Assembly: GCA_030682575.1 (NCBI GenBank)
Contig: JAUXNX010000031.1
Location: 62,001 to 126,000, forward strand
Direction: 5' to 3'
DNA from: Gammaproteobacteria bacterium
GTDB taxonomy: Bacteria > Pseudomonadota > Gammaproteobacteria > Pseudomonadales > Pseudohongiellaceae
DNA: 64,000 nucleotides
The notes under the pieces were generated by a model. It did no database searches. It saw nothing but the letters and a program-made list of their open reading frames with translations, and was not told where the DNA came from. Position 1 is the stretch's first letter, and the number at the start of each line of letters is the position of its first letter. Shown here piece by piece: positions 45,102 to 54,408 of the stretch. The position numbers and the translations under genes are program-made.

Positions 45102-45911
45102 TTACTCCACTGCCGGCTTGCGGTACTGGCCGTACAGCAGTTCTTCCACAAACTCGACGCACTTGAATTCGAGCATCTTCATGTTTTCATCAAGACGTCG
45201 GTACAGTGGTAGACGAATCGTCCATGGCTCGGTGTATACCTCCGGGTCAGTGATGGTGGCTTCGTACCAGACCACGTTCTCGCTCTCCATGATGTAACGT
45301 TCTTCCACACGCATCTGGTAGCTGTGCCAGTTGCCCGCACTGTCGAGCCAGGTGTCTGGCATCTGACCTGTCACGGTGATCACCAGCGTGTCGCCTTCCC
45401 AATGACCGATGTTATGTCCCATCCAGCTGTCCACCTGTGACTCGTAATCCGGGCGATCCATGTAGACCATGCGATCTGCACCCGCGAACTGATAGCTGAT
45501 CAGCGTGGTGTCCGGCGCCTGGAAAATCTGGAAGGGGTAGGGCAGATAAGTGGCACGTGGCACTCCTGGCAGATAGCATTTCACTATCGGATCAAGCTCC
45601 AGCCAATTGGCCTGGTTCTCCAGCTTCTTCGCCAGTGCTTCTGGTCGGTAGGGAATCGTGTCTCCCACGACAACGCCCTGCCCCCCAGGAATAGCGCCAA
45701 GAGCCCCCATTGCCACAACTGAAGCGGGACCAGGCTTGGAAGCCTGAGTCTCCAGATTCCAGTGCGCGGTACCCATGGTCTGCCAGATCCCGTTCAGGTT
45801 CGGTTTGCCATCCGGCGTACGTGGAATCGTGCCTTGAGCGAATACTGAACCACTCACCAGTGTTGATACAGTTGCTGCAACCAGCAATAGTTTCGTCATT
45901 CTCATGTTCAT
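45102..45911 (-). CDS. Exported GxW-type protein 2 (diverged paralogue)
   Basis: Function unknown. The 269-residue exported protein (signal peptide MNMRMTKLLLVAATVSTL...) is a distant relative of its two neighbours. It shares DGKPNLNGIWQTMGTAHWN, HWEGDTLVITVTGQMPDTWLD and a late KMLEFKCVEFVEE that aligns with KMQEELYEYACHEG in the others. It lacks the N-terminal NEWGQPDLRG block. It sits between the two closer paralogues on the same strand. Confidence 0.78.
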   Translation of the reverse strand: MNMRMTKLLLVAATVSTLVSGSVFAQGTIPRTPDGKPNLNGIWQTMGTAHWNLETQASKPGPASVVAMGALGAIPGGQGVVVGDTIPYRPEALAKKLENQANWLELDPIVKCYLPGVPRATYLPYPFQIFQAPDTTLISYQFAGADRMVYMDRPDYESQVDSWMGHNIGHWEGDTLVITVTGQMPDTWLDSAGNWHSYQMRVEERYIMESENVVWYEATITDPEVYTEPWTIRLPLYRRLDENMKMLEFKCVEFVEELLYGQYRKPAVE

Positions 45912-45930
45912 GGACTGCCCTTACTTGTTG

Positions 45931-46941
45931 TTAGTTACCACTGGCATCGACGTATGTGCCATCTTCCACACGCTGCCCTCGCAGAATGTTGACCATTCCG
46001 TAGTTGCCTTCGTGACAGGCGTACTCGTAGATTTCCTCTTCCATCTTCAGCATCGGCACCAGCACGGTAAATGGCGCAACGAAAGCCTGAGGATCATTGA
46101 CCGTGAACGTGTAGTGCACTTCAGTGTCAGATACTCGCGTGAAACGCTCGGTCAGATGCATGTTGGCGCCGATGCCGGTGCCGCGAAAAGTTTGTGTCTT
46201 GTCTGTGAAGTTCATGGTCTCAACAACCAGTGTGTCGCCATCCCAGTAACCGCGCGAATCTCCGGTCCACTGCTTCACATCTTCGGGCAGCCGGGGGCGA
46301 CCATCGATTGGCACTATGCGCGCCTCGTGAATCATCTCGTTGAAAATGACGAAGTGATCCTCGTTCTGGAACAGCTGCACGTTGTTGTTGTACATGCTGG
46401 GCATGAACGGGGGTACGGAGTTGAAACCCAGCAGGCAACGCTCGGAAAGACCACGCTGTTCAGGATGGTCCTTGCCGATGCCGCCCACGGTGAAACGCAC
46501 TGGCAGTTCACCGACAGAGTCAGGCCCAAGACCGCCGAATGCCACTGGAGCACCTGGTACGCGCGCAGGCATTCTGCCATTGGGCGGATCAATCAACAGC
46601 GAGGTTCTACGATTCTCTTCAATAGGGAGTCCTTCGATCCAGAACTGGTTATAGCCACCTACCCCGCCCTGCGAGGAATTGCCGTCGGACTCTTCGATTT
46701 CGCGCAGTGCGCGGGCGCGGATCTGGGCGATATCGTCATCGGTGAAGAATTCCTGATCAGCATAGGCGGCTGGGCGCTCCAGTGGGGTGTTGGAGCTGAA
46801 GTTCCAAACACCGCGCAAATCGGGCTGACCCCATTCGTTGCGAGGGGCAATGTAGTTGCTGTCGGCAGCATGGGTTACCGCAGTGACAGATGCGGCAACA
46901 CTCGTGGCAATTGCCAGTGATATGAGAATTCGACTGTTCAC
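45931..46941 (-). CDS. Exported GxW-type protein 3 (paralogue of protein 1)
   Basis: Function unknown. The 336-residue exported protein is largely identical to the product at 44012 over its whole length, differing mostly in a short linker (about residues 70-95) and the signal peptide. The GTG start at 46941 has a strong GGAGGAG six bases upstream. It is the first of the three-gene cluster. An inverted repeat lies about 90 bases upstream. Confidence 0.82.
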   Translation of the reverse strand: MNSRILISLAIATSVAASVTAVTHAADSNYIAPRNEWGQPDLRGVWNFSSNTPLERPAAYADQEFFTDDDIAQIRARALREIEESDGNSSQGGVGGYNQFWIEGLPIEENRRTSLLIDPPNGRMPARVPGAPVAFGGLGPDSVGELPVRFTVGGIGKDHPEQRGLSERCLLGFNSVPPFMPSMYNNNVQLFQNEDHFVIFNEMIHEARIVPIDGRPRLPEDVKQWTGDSRGYWDGDTLVVETMNFTDKTQTFRGTGIGANMHLTERFTRVSDTEVHYTFTVNDPQAFVAPFTVLVPMLKMEEEIYEYACHEGNYGMVNILRGQRVEDGTYVDASGN

Positions 46942-47029
46942 GTCATTCTCCTCCAGTAGGTATCGGTAGTTGCAATAAACAGCTGCTATTGATCGGGCTG
47001 ATTGTTTGTATTCTTGTAATGAATGTTCT

Positions 47030-47052
47030 GTGAAATCATCCTGTTATTTCAC
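47030..47052. promoter_or_regulatory. GTGAAAT/ATTTCAC inverted repeat upstream of the GxW cluster
   Basis: GTGAAAT (47030-47036) and ATTTCAC (47046-47052) form a seven-base inverted repeat separated by nine bases, about 90 bases upstream of the GxW-3 start. Spacing of this type suits a dimeric regulator. It could also end the PAP2 transcript. No binding protein is identified. Confidence 0.35.
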
Positions 47053-47153
47053 GGAAGTGAGCCGAGGGTAATCCAGCCAATGGCATTATTCAATGACTAA
47101 TGGGGGAATTGAGACGGGTTCACGAAGCCGCAGGATTACAGTTCCTGGCGAGG

Positions 47154-47696
47154 TCAAAAACCCAGAATGAACAGGGACAACATCGCTATGGCGGTGCCCA
47201 GCACGATCCCCGCCAGAACATCGGAGATGAAGTGTACCCGCAGCATGACGCGGGACAGACCAACCAGGCTGGCCCACAGATACATGAGCAGCATTGCAGC
47301 CGGGAAGAACACGGAAACCAGCGCTGCCATCATGAAGGCTGCAGTGGTATGTCCGGATGGAAAGCTGAACTCGTCGGAGGGTTGCAACAACGGCGCCAGA
47401 GCCTGCACCACATGGAAAGGGCGGCGACGCTTGCAGGAGCGCTTGAGCAGCCAGTACAGCGGCAACTCCAGCAGGAAGCTGAGCAGACCTGCCATCAGAA
47501 AGCTAATGCCAGCCTGCGGAAAGAGCAACGGCAGACTTATCGCAAGCAGCACGTAAAAGTGACCATCGCCCGTGGAGGAAATCCCGCGAACCAGCTTTTC
47601 CAGCGGAAAATGTCGATGCAGACGGTTGATCCCGAGGAAGAGTCTGGCGTCGAACTCGGCAAGACGTTGCAGGGCTTGCAGGCTCAGTTGCAGCAT
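47154..47696 (-). CDS. PAP2-family membrane phosphatase
   Basis: Membrane phosphatase, perhaps acting on undecaprenyl or phosphatidate pyrophosphates. The 180-residue protein has the three PAP2 motifs: KRSCKRRRPF, PSGHTTAAF and SRVMLRVHFISDV with the catalytic histidine. The ATG at 47696 is preceded by GGGGAG. About five hydrophobic segments are visible. It follows the exported unknown gene on the same strand. Confidence 0.88.
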   Translation of the reverse strand: MLQLSLQALQRLAEFDARLFLGINRLHRHFPLEKLVRGISSTGDGHFYVLLAISLPLLFPQAGISFLMAGLLSFLLELPLYWLLKRSCKRRRPFHVVQALAPLLQPSDEFSFPSGHTTAAFMMAALVSVFFPAAMLLMYLWASLVGLSRVMLRVHFISDVLAGIVLGTAIAMLSLFILGF

Positions 47697-47796
47697 CGCG
47701 GTTCTCCCCGCAGGTGTATTCATCATGCCGGGCATTGTGACCAAGCAATGCGACACTCACATGTCAATTGCATGACATTTTCGTGACAAAAACGAA

Positions 47797-48258
47797 TCAC
47801 CTGTCGGATACCAATACCCCGAACTGGTCGATCTCGATCAGAACATTGGTCATGCCGGTCACGTCAGCAGGTGCCGACTGTGGAGTCTGGTGCTCGGCGA
47901 AGACCAGTACTTTCAGGGCTTCGCGATGGCCCTCAGGAAGAGACAGAGTGGCAGAGTCGAAGCCTTGCAGAATTGGCAGATTCAACACACGGATTACATC
48001 GGCGTGAGTCTCACGGTACTCACGCTTCTTCGAGTACCAGTCGAATTGTGTAAAGGGCTGGTCGCTCACAATGCTGGTGTCGTAGAAGAACACCACATCG
48101 ATACCTGACAGCAGTATGGAGTTCAGGTCCATCCGGGAGGAAACGCGAATAGAATTGATGGCCGTCTCGGCGTTTGCCGGAGCCACCAGGATCACGATCA
48201 CCAGCAGTGCAATGAGGCGTCTGGCCCGTGCAATAGGCATGAGAAATCCTGGCATCAT
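47797..48258 (-). CDS. Exported protein of unknown function
   Basis: The 153-residue protein from ATG 48258 (GGAGA upstream) has a signal peptide (RRLIALLVIVILVAPANA) and a domain beginning AINSIRVSSRMDLNS. Motifs such as VVFFYDTSIV and FDSATLSLPEGHREALKVLVFAE recur as beta strands. I do not recognise the family. It lies between tRNA-Thr and the PAP2 gene on the same strand. Confidence 0.7.
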   Translation of the reverse strand: MMPGFLMPIARARRLIALLVIVILVAPANAETAINSIRVSSRMDLNSILLSGIDVVFFYDTSIVSDQPFTQFDWYSKKREYRETHADVIRVLNLPILQGFDSATLSLPEGHREALKVLVFAEHQTPQSAPADVTGMTNVLIEIDQFGVLVSDR

Positions 48259-48348
48259 GTTCTCTCCAATCTCTCTTTTCAGGAACCTGCAAATCATGCC
48301 ATGGATTCTACTCCGCCAACGGGGATGTGCAATCCAGGTGAGCGGGCA

Positions 48349-48378
48349 TAAAAAAAGGCATCCCAAGGGATGCCTTTT
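48349..48378 (-). terminator. Intrinsic terminator after tRNA-Thr
   Basis: Stem AAAGGCATCC / GGATGCCTTT, with a run of T on the minus strand (A's at 48350-48356 on the plus strand), lies seven bases past the tRNA 3' end. It is a clear rho-independent terminator for the minus strand. Four T's on the plus side make it weakly bidirectional. Confidence 0.88.
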
Positions 48379-48384
48379 GAATAG

Positions 48385-48462
<78 letters not shown>

Positions 48463-48492
48463 ACAAGAAAGACAATGTCTTTCAGGGCGCGC

Positions 48493-48521
48493 ATACTACC
48501 AATCCTTCCTGGATTGAGCAA
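48493..48521 (-). promoter_or_regulatory. Promoter of tRNA-Thr with GC-rich discriminator
   Basis: On the minus strand, TTGCTC (48516-48521) and TAGTAT (48493-48498) are separated by exactly 17 bases. GCGCGCCC follows the -10, a GC-rich discriminator typical of stable-RNA promoters under stringent control. It lies about 30 bases upstream of the tRNA. Confidence 0.75.
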
Positions 48522-48589
48522 CGTCTTTTTGCCAGCCCTTGCCCCGCTCCATGAACCGCCATGAAGAGCCCCTTCATTGAACGCGTGCG

Positions 48590-48595
48590 TATAAT
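48590..48595 (+). promoter_or_regulatory. Candidate -10 hexamer (TATAAT) for pgi
   Basis: TATAAT occurs about 70 bases upstream of the pgi ATG in an otherwise GC-rich stretch. It is preceded by TGCG, one base off an extended -10. No convincing -35 is visible. Confidence 0.4.
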
Positions 48596-48664
48596 GCGTT
48601 AACTTGGCCGGGCAGTGTTTCCCTACCCATCAGCACATTCATCATTCCCAGACAGAGCATAGCG

Positions 48665-50296
48665 ATGACAAGTCCAAGCCGCAGTAGATCATGGCAGAAA
48701 CTCTCCACGCACTATCAGCAACTTCATTCAACACCTGTCACCATCGCGAGCCTGTTCGCAGCCGACCCCTCGCGGTTCACGCGCTTCAGCGTGACCAGCG
48801 GCGAGGTATTCCTCGATTATTCGAAGAATTTGCTCAACGACGAGACACGGTCGTTATTGCTGGAGCTGGCAGAAGAGTCCGGGCTGAGAGAAGCAATTGC
48901 CGCCATGTTCCGGGGCGATGTGATCAATGGAACCGAGGCTCGACCCGCCCTGCACGTGGCGCTGCGTACACCATTGCCAAGCGCCACATTGAAAGTGGGC
49001 GACGAGGTACAGTCCACCCTGAACAAGATGGAAGAGTTCGTTGCACGTGTACACCAGGGTAATTGGACAGGCTACACAGGAAAATCCATCCGTACTGTCA
49101 TCAATATCGGCATTGGCGGCTCCGATCTCGGCCCGGCCATGGTCACCGAAGCGCTGCGACACCTGCATGTTCCGCAACTGAGCACTTGCTTCGTCTCCAA
49201 CGTTGACCCGGTACATATGCGCCAAACGCTGGCCCATGCAGATCCGCAAACCACGTTGTTCATCATTGCCTCGAAGACGTTCACTACGCTGGAAACTTTA
49301 CAGAATGCAGCAATGGCCCGCCGTTGGTATCAAGATAACGGTGGAGACGTGGCACAGATATCCAGGCATTTCGTTGCGGTCACCGCCAATGTGCCCAAGG
49401 CCGAAGCATTCGGTATTGATGCCGCCAATGTGTTCCCGATGTGGGACTGGGTTGGAGGACGTTATTCTCTCTGGTCAGCCATTGGATTGCCGGTGGCTCT
49501 GGCAATCGGCATGCACGGTTTCAGAGACCTGTTACATGGAGCACGTCTGATGGATGAACACTTTCGGGACGCGCCGTTCGAGCAGAACATCCCTGTCCTG
49601 ATGGGGCTGTTGGCCGTGTGGTACAGCAACTTTGGCGGTGCTTCCAGTCAGGCCATTCTTCCCTACAGTCAGTCTCTGCATCTGTTCCCGGCATTCCTGC
49701 AACAATTGGAAATGGAAAGCCTCGGCAAGTCCGTCGAAGTGGATGGCAGTCCGGTACAGGTTGCCACTGGTCCGGTTGTCTGGGGCAGCGCAGGTACCAA
49801 TGGTCAGCACTCATTTCATCAATTGCTGCATCAGGGCGTGCATCTGATTCCGGCTGATTTCATCGGCGTGCTCACCAGCGTGCACGCCGCCGACAGCAAT
49901 CAACACACCCATCTGCTTGCCAACTGCTTCAGCCAGAGTCAGGCATTGATGCAGGGCAAGAGTGAGGAGGAGGCGTATCAGGAACTCCTGAAACAGGGTC
50001 GCGATGAAACCTCCGCAAGAGCGCTGGCGAAGCACAAGGTGATTGCAGGCAACAAGCCGAGCAACACCATCATGCTGCAGACCCTATCGGCACAGAATCT
50101 CGGTAGTCTCATCGCGATATACGAGCACAAGGTATACGTGGAAAGCGTCATCTGGCACATCAATGCCTTCGATCAGTGGGGAGTGGAACTGGGCAAGCAA
50201 TTGAGCGAAAAGCTTTACGGCGCACTGACTGCCGATGCCGCATGTTCCACGTTTGACGGCTCGACAAATGGCCTGATCAATCATTGCAGGAAGTAG
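48665..50296 (+). CDS. pgi: Pgi, glucose-6-phosphate isomerase
   Basis: Interconverts glucose 6-phosphate and fructose 6-phosphate. The 543-residue protein has the usual bacterial length. It contains NIGIGGSDLGP in the substrate-binding core, VSNVDPVHM near the phosphate loop, VWGSAGTNGQHSFHQL (family signature with the catalytic histidine) and the C-terminal SLIAIYEHKVYVESVIW. Together with PPi-PFK and the nucleotide-sugar genes it controls the hexose-phosphate pool. Confidence 0.97.
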   Translation: MTSPSRSRSWQKLSTHYQQLHSTPVTIASLFAADPSRFTRFSVTSGEVFLDYSKNLLNDETRSLLLELAEESGLREAIAAMFRGDVINGTEARPALHVALRTPLPSATLKVGDEVQSTLNKMEEFVARVHQGNWTGYTGKSIRTVINIGIGGSDLGPAMVTEALRHLHVPQLSTCFVSNVDPVHMRQTLAHADPQTTLFIIASKTFTTLETLQNAAMARRWYQDNGGDVAQISRHFVAVTANVPKAEAFGIDAANVFPMWDWVGGRYSLWSAIGLPVALAIGMHGFRDLLHGARLMDEHFRDAPFEQNIPVLMGLLAVWYSNFGGASSQAILPYSQSLHLFPAFLQQLEMESLGKSVEVDGSPVQVATGPVVWGSAGTNGQHSFHQLLHQGVHLIPADFIGVLTSVHAADSNQHTHLLANCFSQSQALMQGKSEEEAYQELLKQGRDETSARALAKHKVIAGNKPSNTIMLQTLSAQNLGSLIAIYEHKVYVESVIWHINAFDQWGVELGKQLSEKLYGALTADAACSTFDGSTNGLINHCRK

Positions 50297-50305
50297 AAAC
50301 GAAGA

Positions 50306-51736
50306 GTGAAAACGACGAGCGACATGAAGAACGACAACAAGATAATCGTCGGCAGTGAGGAGTGGTGTTCGCTGCCACTGCTGGGGATCCCCGCTATCAA
50401 GGCGCGAGTGGACTCGGGCGCCAGAACATCCGCGATTCACGCATTCAACATCAAGGCATTCAAACGCGAAGATGTGGCATGGGTCAGTTTCGAGGTTCAT
50501 CCCTTGCAGAATAATCGCCGCACCATCGTGCGCTGCGAAGCGGAGGTGGTGGACAAGCGGGTAGTGAAGAGTTCCAGCGGCATTTCCGAAAAGCGCTACG
50601 TGATACGCACACAACTTCAGCACGGCTCCCTCAACTGGGACATCGAACTGACGCTGACGAACCGCGACTCCATGGGCTATCGAATGCTGCTTGGCCGCGA
50701 GGCCATGATGGGCCGTATCCTTGTTGACCCGGCTGCCGAATTTCTGGGCGGAGATGTTCCCGACAACATGCTCGAAGAGCAGTACGTCAACCACACCCGT
50801 GAGAGCTCTGGACTCAACATCGGCTTGCTGGCAAGCAATCCCGATCTACCCAGCAATGTTCGCATCATGGAAGCTGGCGAAGAGCGCGGTCATCGCATGC
50901 ACTTCTACGATATCAAACAGTGCTACATGAAGCTGGACGCCGAGGCACCGGAAGTGCATTACCGGGGCGGCAAGATTCTCAACAAGCTTGATGCCGTGAT
51001 TCCACGCATTCGGCCTGATCTCACCTTTTACGGCTGCGCACTGGTACGGCAGTTCGAGAGTATCGGCATTTACTCACTGAATACGGCGGAAGCCATCGGC
51101 AGTTCGCGGGACAAACTCTTTTCACTGCAGATGCTGCTCCGTAACGGGTTGAGTATTCCCACATCCGGCTTCGCCGACAGTCCTATTGAAACCGATGAAC
51201 TGATCGACATGGTCAACGGTGCACCGCTGGTCGTGAAACTGCTCGAAGGACCCCAGGGTCGCGGTGTGGTGCTGGCAGAAACACGCAAGGCGGGTGAGAG
51301 CCTGATCAACGCATTCAAGTCCTTGCAGGCCAACCTGTTGGTACAGGAGTTCATCAAGGAGGCCGACGGCAAGGATCTGCGTTTGTTCGTGGTCGATGGC
51401 AAGGTGGTGACGGCCATGCAGCGTCAGGCCATTGCGGGTGACTTCCGCGCCAATCTGCATCGCAGCATCTCGGCCTCCACGGTCAAGATCACATTGGAGG
51501 AAAAGCGCCTGGCGATAAAGGCAGCGAAAGTGATGGGACTGAAGGTCGCAGGCGTCGATATCATCCGTTCGCGCAAGGGACCACTGCTACTGGAGGTGAA
51601 TTCTTCGCCGCGCATCGAGGATATCGAGGAAGTCACCGGCAAGGACGTTGCCGGTGCAATGATCAGCGCAATCGAAAGACATCTCGGCTGGAAACGTCGC
51701 CTGGCAGTGCCGCTGGATACCAAGTCCAGATCATGA
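50306..51736 (+). CDS. RimB-RimK fusion: retropepsin-like domain plus glutamate ligase
   Basis: Two functions in one polypeptide of 476 residues. The N-terminal domain (about 12-150) is the RimB/DUF785 type with the aspartyl motif ARVDSGARTSAIHA (Asp36). The C-terminal domain (about 160-470) is the ATP-grasp RimK type with FYDIKQCYMKL, APLVVKLLEGPQGRGVVLAE, VQEFIKEADGKDLRLFVVDG and LLEVNSSPRIEDIEEVTG. RimK adds glutamates to the C-terminus of ribosomal protein S6; RimB is its protease partner in Pseudomonas. It starts at a GTG at 50306 and overlaps the following GNAT gene by four bases. Confidence 0.9.
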   Translation: MKTTSDMKNDNKIIVGSEEWCSLPLLGIPAIKARVDSGARTSAIHAFNIKAFKREDVAWVSFEVHPLQNNRRTIVRCEAEVVDKRVVKSSSGISEKRYVIRTQLQHGSLNWDIELTLTNRDSMGYRMLLGREAMMGRILVDPAAEFLGGDVPDNMLEEQYVNHTRESSGLNIGLLASNPDLPSNVRIMEAGEERGHRMHFYDIKQCYMKLDAEAPEVHYRGGKILNKLDAVIPRIRPDLTFYGCALVRQFESIGIYSLNTAEAIGSSRDKLFSLQMLLRNGLSIPTSGFADSPIETDELIDMVNGAPLVVKLLEGPQGRGVVLAETRKAGESLINAFKSLQANLLVQEFIKEADGKDLRLFVVDGKVVTAMQRQAIAGDFRANLHRSISASTVKITLEEKRLAIKAAKVMGLKVAGVDIIRSRKGPLLLEVNSSPRIEDIEEVTGKDVAGAMISAIERHLGWKRRLAVPLDTKSRS

Positions 51737-52182
51737 ACAATCTCCACTTCCGCAAGGCACAGAAATCAGACATGGACTGGCTCTATGAGACATTCAAGCT
51801 GACCATGCAGGACTACATCACAAGGACTTGGGGCTGGGACGAACTCTTTCAGCATCACGGCTTTCACGACAACCTGCCTCCTTCCAGTTTCAGCATTGCT
51901 TCGCTCGAAAATGCAGATATCGGCGCCTGCAGTGTGCTGGAAAGGCAGGACCATCTGTGGCTGGAAATGGTACTGGTATTGCCGGAAAAACAGAACGCAG
52001 GACTCGGCAGTGTGCTGCTCAAGAATGTGCAGCAAAGCGCCCTGAAAAAAGGGAAAAATGTGCGCCTCAGCGTGTTGAAGCTGAACCCGGCGCTGCGTTT
52101 CTATCAGCGCCTGGGTTTTCGCGTTATCAGCGAAGATCAGTGGAGTTACAAGATGGAGTGGAGCCACTCTCACGGTCTGTGA
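51733..52182 (+). CDS. GNAT-family N-acetyltransferase, coupled to the RimB-RimK gene
   Basis: The 149-residue protein has the acetyl-CoA motif LVLPEKQNAGLGSVLLKNV and ALRFYQRLGFRVISED. Its ATGA start overlaps the preceding stop, so it is translated with the RimB-RimK fusion. In Pseudomonas the rimA, rimB and rimK genes form an operon; this protein may play the RimA-like or an unrelated modifying role, which is inference. It converges on the phosphomannomutase gene. Confidence 0.85.
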   Translation: MNNLHFRKAQKSDMDWLYETFKLTMQDYITRTWGWDELFQHHGFHDNLPPSSFSIASLENADIGACSVLERQDHLWLEMVLVLPEKQNAGLGSVLLKNVQQSALKKGKNVRLSVLKLNPALRFYQRLGFRVISEDQWSYKMEWSHSHGL

Positions 52183-52189
52183 AATTGTG

Positions 52190-53539
52190 TCAGCCCATCA
52201 AACCCAGCAACTCCTTGGTCTTCGCTTCCATCAACACCTTGTCTGCGCGCGATTCCACATTCAGTCTCACCACCGGCTCGGTGTTGGACATGCGCACGTT
52301 GAAACGCCAGTCCGCAAACGTCATACTAAGTCCATCGGTGAAGTCCACCGCCAGCGCCGAACTTTCGTAGCGCTCCTGTACCTTCTTCAACAGCGCCGCT
52401 GGATCATGAATAGTGCGATTGATCTCGCCACTGGCGGGAAAGGCCGCCATACGTTCTTCCACCAATTGTGCAAGCGTCTTGCCAGACTTGCTGATCATCT
52501 GCGCTACCAGTAGCCACGGAATCATGCCGCTGTCGCAGTAGGCAAAATCGCGAAAGTAATGGTGTGCGCTCATTTCGCCGCCATACACCGCGTCTTCCAG
52601 ACGCATGCGCTCCTTGATGAAGGCATGACCTGTCTTGCACTGGATCGCTTCACCGCCATACTTCTTCGCAATCTCAATGGTGTTCCATGTCAGGCGCGGG
52701 TCGTGAATCACCTTGGCGCCGGGTAGCACACTCAGGAAACTCTCGGCGAGCAGACCCACAATGTAGTATCCCTCGACAAAGCACGCGTGTTCATCAAAGA
52801 AGAAACAACGATCAAAGTCACCATCCCATGCAATGCCAATATCTGCCTTGTGCTTGAGAATCGCATCGATACTTGGCTGACGATTTTCCTCAAGTAGTGG
52901 ATTTGGCACTCCATTCGGAAAGTGTCCATCGGGATTGTGATGCACCTTGATGAACTCGAACGGCAGGTGCGGTTCAAGCAGATCAACGATGGCACCGGCC
53001 CCGCCGTTACCGGCGTTTACCACCAGCTTGAGTGGCTTGAGTACCTTCACATCGACATAACTCAGCAGATGTTTGATGTAGGCAGGCTTCGTGTCCTGGG
53101 CAGTCAAAGTTCCCTTTCTCGCTGAGGGGGCGAACTCCCCCGCCTCGGCCAGCGCCTTGATATCGTTCAATCCAGTGTCGCCGCTGATGGGTTTGGAATC
53201 TTCCCGCACCAGCTTCATGCCGTTGTAGTCCTTCGGATTATGACTCGCAGTGACCACGATGCCACCACTGGTTCTCAGATGCGATGTAGCGAAGTAGATT
53301 TCTTCGGTTCCACACTGCCCGATGTTGATGACATCCACGCCAGAATCCAGCAGCCCCTGAGTCAGAGAATTGCAAAGCGACTCGCTGGTCAGACGGATGT
53401 CATAACCCACTACCACATTCTCTGGCTTTAGCCAGGCCGCGTAGGCACGCCCGATGCGGTAAGCAATCTCTTCGTTGAGTTGATCGGGAATGCGACCCCG
53501 GATGTCATAGGCCTTGAAGCAATTGATCTGAATTTTCAT
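52190..53539 (-). CDS. Phosphomannomutase/phosphoglucomutase (AlgC/ManB type)
   Basis: Interconverts hexose 6- and 1-phosphates for GDP-mannose and UDP-glucose synthesis. The 449-residue protein has the phosphoserine loop [11 protein letters not shown] (Ser99), the metal-binding [15 protein letters not shown] near 234-248 and the sugar-binding [14 protein letters not shown]. It overlaps the galU stop by four bases and forms an operon with galU and manC. Confidence 0.95.
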   Translation of the reverse strand: MKIQINCFKAYDIRGRIPDQLNEEIAYRIGRAYAAWLKPENVVVGYDIRLTSESLCNSLTQGLLDSGVDVINIGQCGTEEIYFATSHLRTSGGIVVTASHNPKDYNGMKLVREDSKPISGDTGLNDIKALAEAGEFAPSARKGTLTAQDTKPAYIKHLLSYVDVKVLKPLKLVVNAGNGGAGAIVDLLEPHLPFEFIKVHHNPDGHFPNGVPNPLLEENRQPSIDAILKHKADIGIAWDGDFDRCFFFDEHACFVEGYYIVGLLAESFLSVLPGAKVIHDPRLTWNTIEIAKKYGGEAIQCKTGHAFIKERMRLEDAVYGGEMSAHHYFRDFAYCDSGMIPWLLVAQMISKSGKTLAQLVEERMAAFPASGEINRTIHDPAALLKKVQERYESSALAVDFTDGLSMTFADWRFNVRMSNTEPVVRLNVESRADKVLMEAKTKELLGLMG

Positions 53540-54372
53540 CGCGGTCTCTTGTATACGTTGGTGTAATTGTAGTTGGAGGCTTCCATGAATCCTTCGATAC
53601 TGCCGCAGTCAAAGCGGCGCCCCTGGAACTTGTATGCAAGAACGTTACCCATTCTGGCCTGGGTCATCAGCGCATCAGTAATCTGAATCTCACCGCTACG
53701 ACCGGGCGGCGTCTCCCGCAGGATATCGAAGATGTCTGGCGTGAGAATATAACGCCCGATGATTGCAAGATTGCTGGGGGCCACAGCGGGGTCCGGTTTT
53801 TCCACCATCTCACGCACACGGTAGAGGTTCTCCGCTTCCAGATCGCCAGCGATCACTCCGTACTTGCGGGTGTCCTCACGAGGAATTTCCTCTATGGCAA
53901 CGATGCTGCAGCGGTATTTTTCATACAGTTTCACCATCTGCGCGAGCACTCCATCACCTTCGGTGACGCAATAATCATCAGCCAGGATGACGGCAAAAGG
54001 CTCTTCGCCAATCAACGTTTCGCCAGTAAGAATGGCGTGCCCCAGCCCTTTCATTTCGATCTGGCGGGTGTAGGAGAACGTGCACTCGCTGATGATGTGG
54101 CGGATGTCACCCAGCAGCCATTCCTTGTCGGTGCCTGCAATCTGGTGCTCCAACTCGTAGCTGATGTCGAAGTGATCCTCGATGGCGCGCTTGCCGCGTC
54201 CGGTCACGATGGCCATGCCGTTCATGCCGGCCGCCATCGCCTCTTCAACGCCATACTGGATCAAGGGCTTGTTCACGAGCGGCAACATTTCCTTGGGCAT
54301 GGATTTGGTCACCGGAAGAAAACGCGTACCGTAACCTGCCGCCGGAAACAGGCATTTCCTGATCTTGTCCAT
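53536..54372 (-). CDS. galU: GalU, UTP-glucose-1-phosphate uridylyltransferase
   Basis: Makes UDP-glucose. The 278-residue protein has [23 protein letters not shown] near the N-terminus, [11 protein letters not shown], and [11 protein letters not shown] with the metal-binding aspartates. The C-terminal [19 protein letters not shown] is conserved. The stop overlaps the phosphomannomutase start by four bases; the start follows the manC stop by 36 bases. Confidence 0.97.
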   Translation of the reverse strand: MDKIRKCLFPAAGYGTRFLPVTKSMPKEMLPLVNKPLIQYGVEEAMAAGMNGMAIVTGRGKRAIEDHFDISYELEHQIAGTDKEWLLGDIRHIISECTFSYTRQIEMKGLGHAILTGETLIGEEPFAVILADDYCVTEGDGVLAQMVKLYEKYRCSIVAIEEIPREDTRKYGVIAGDLEAENLYRVREMVEKPDPAVAPSNLAIIGRYILTPDIFDILRETPPGRSGEIQITDALMTQARMGNVLAYKFQGRRFDCGSIEGFMEASNYNYTNVYKRPR

Positions 54373-54408
54373 CTGTCTGCAAGTCCTCTCGTTTCAGTTC
54401 GATTCGAT

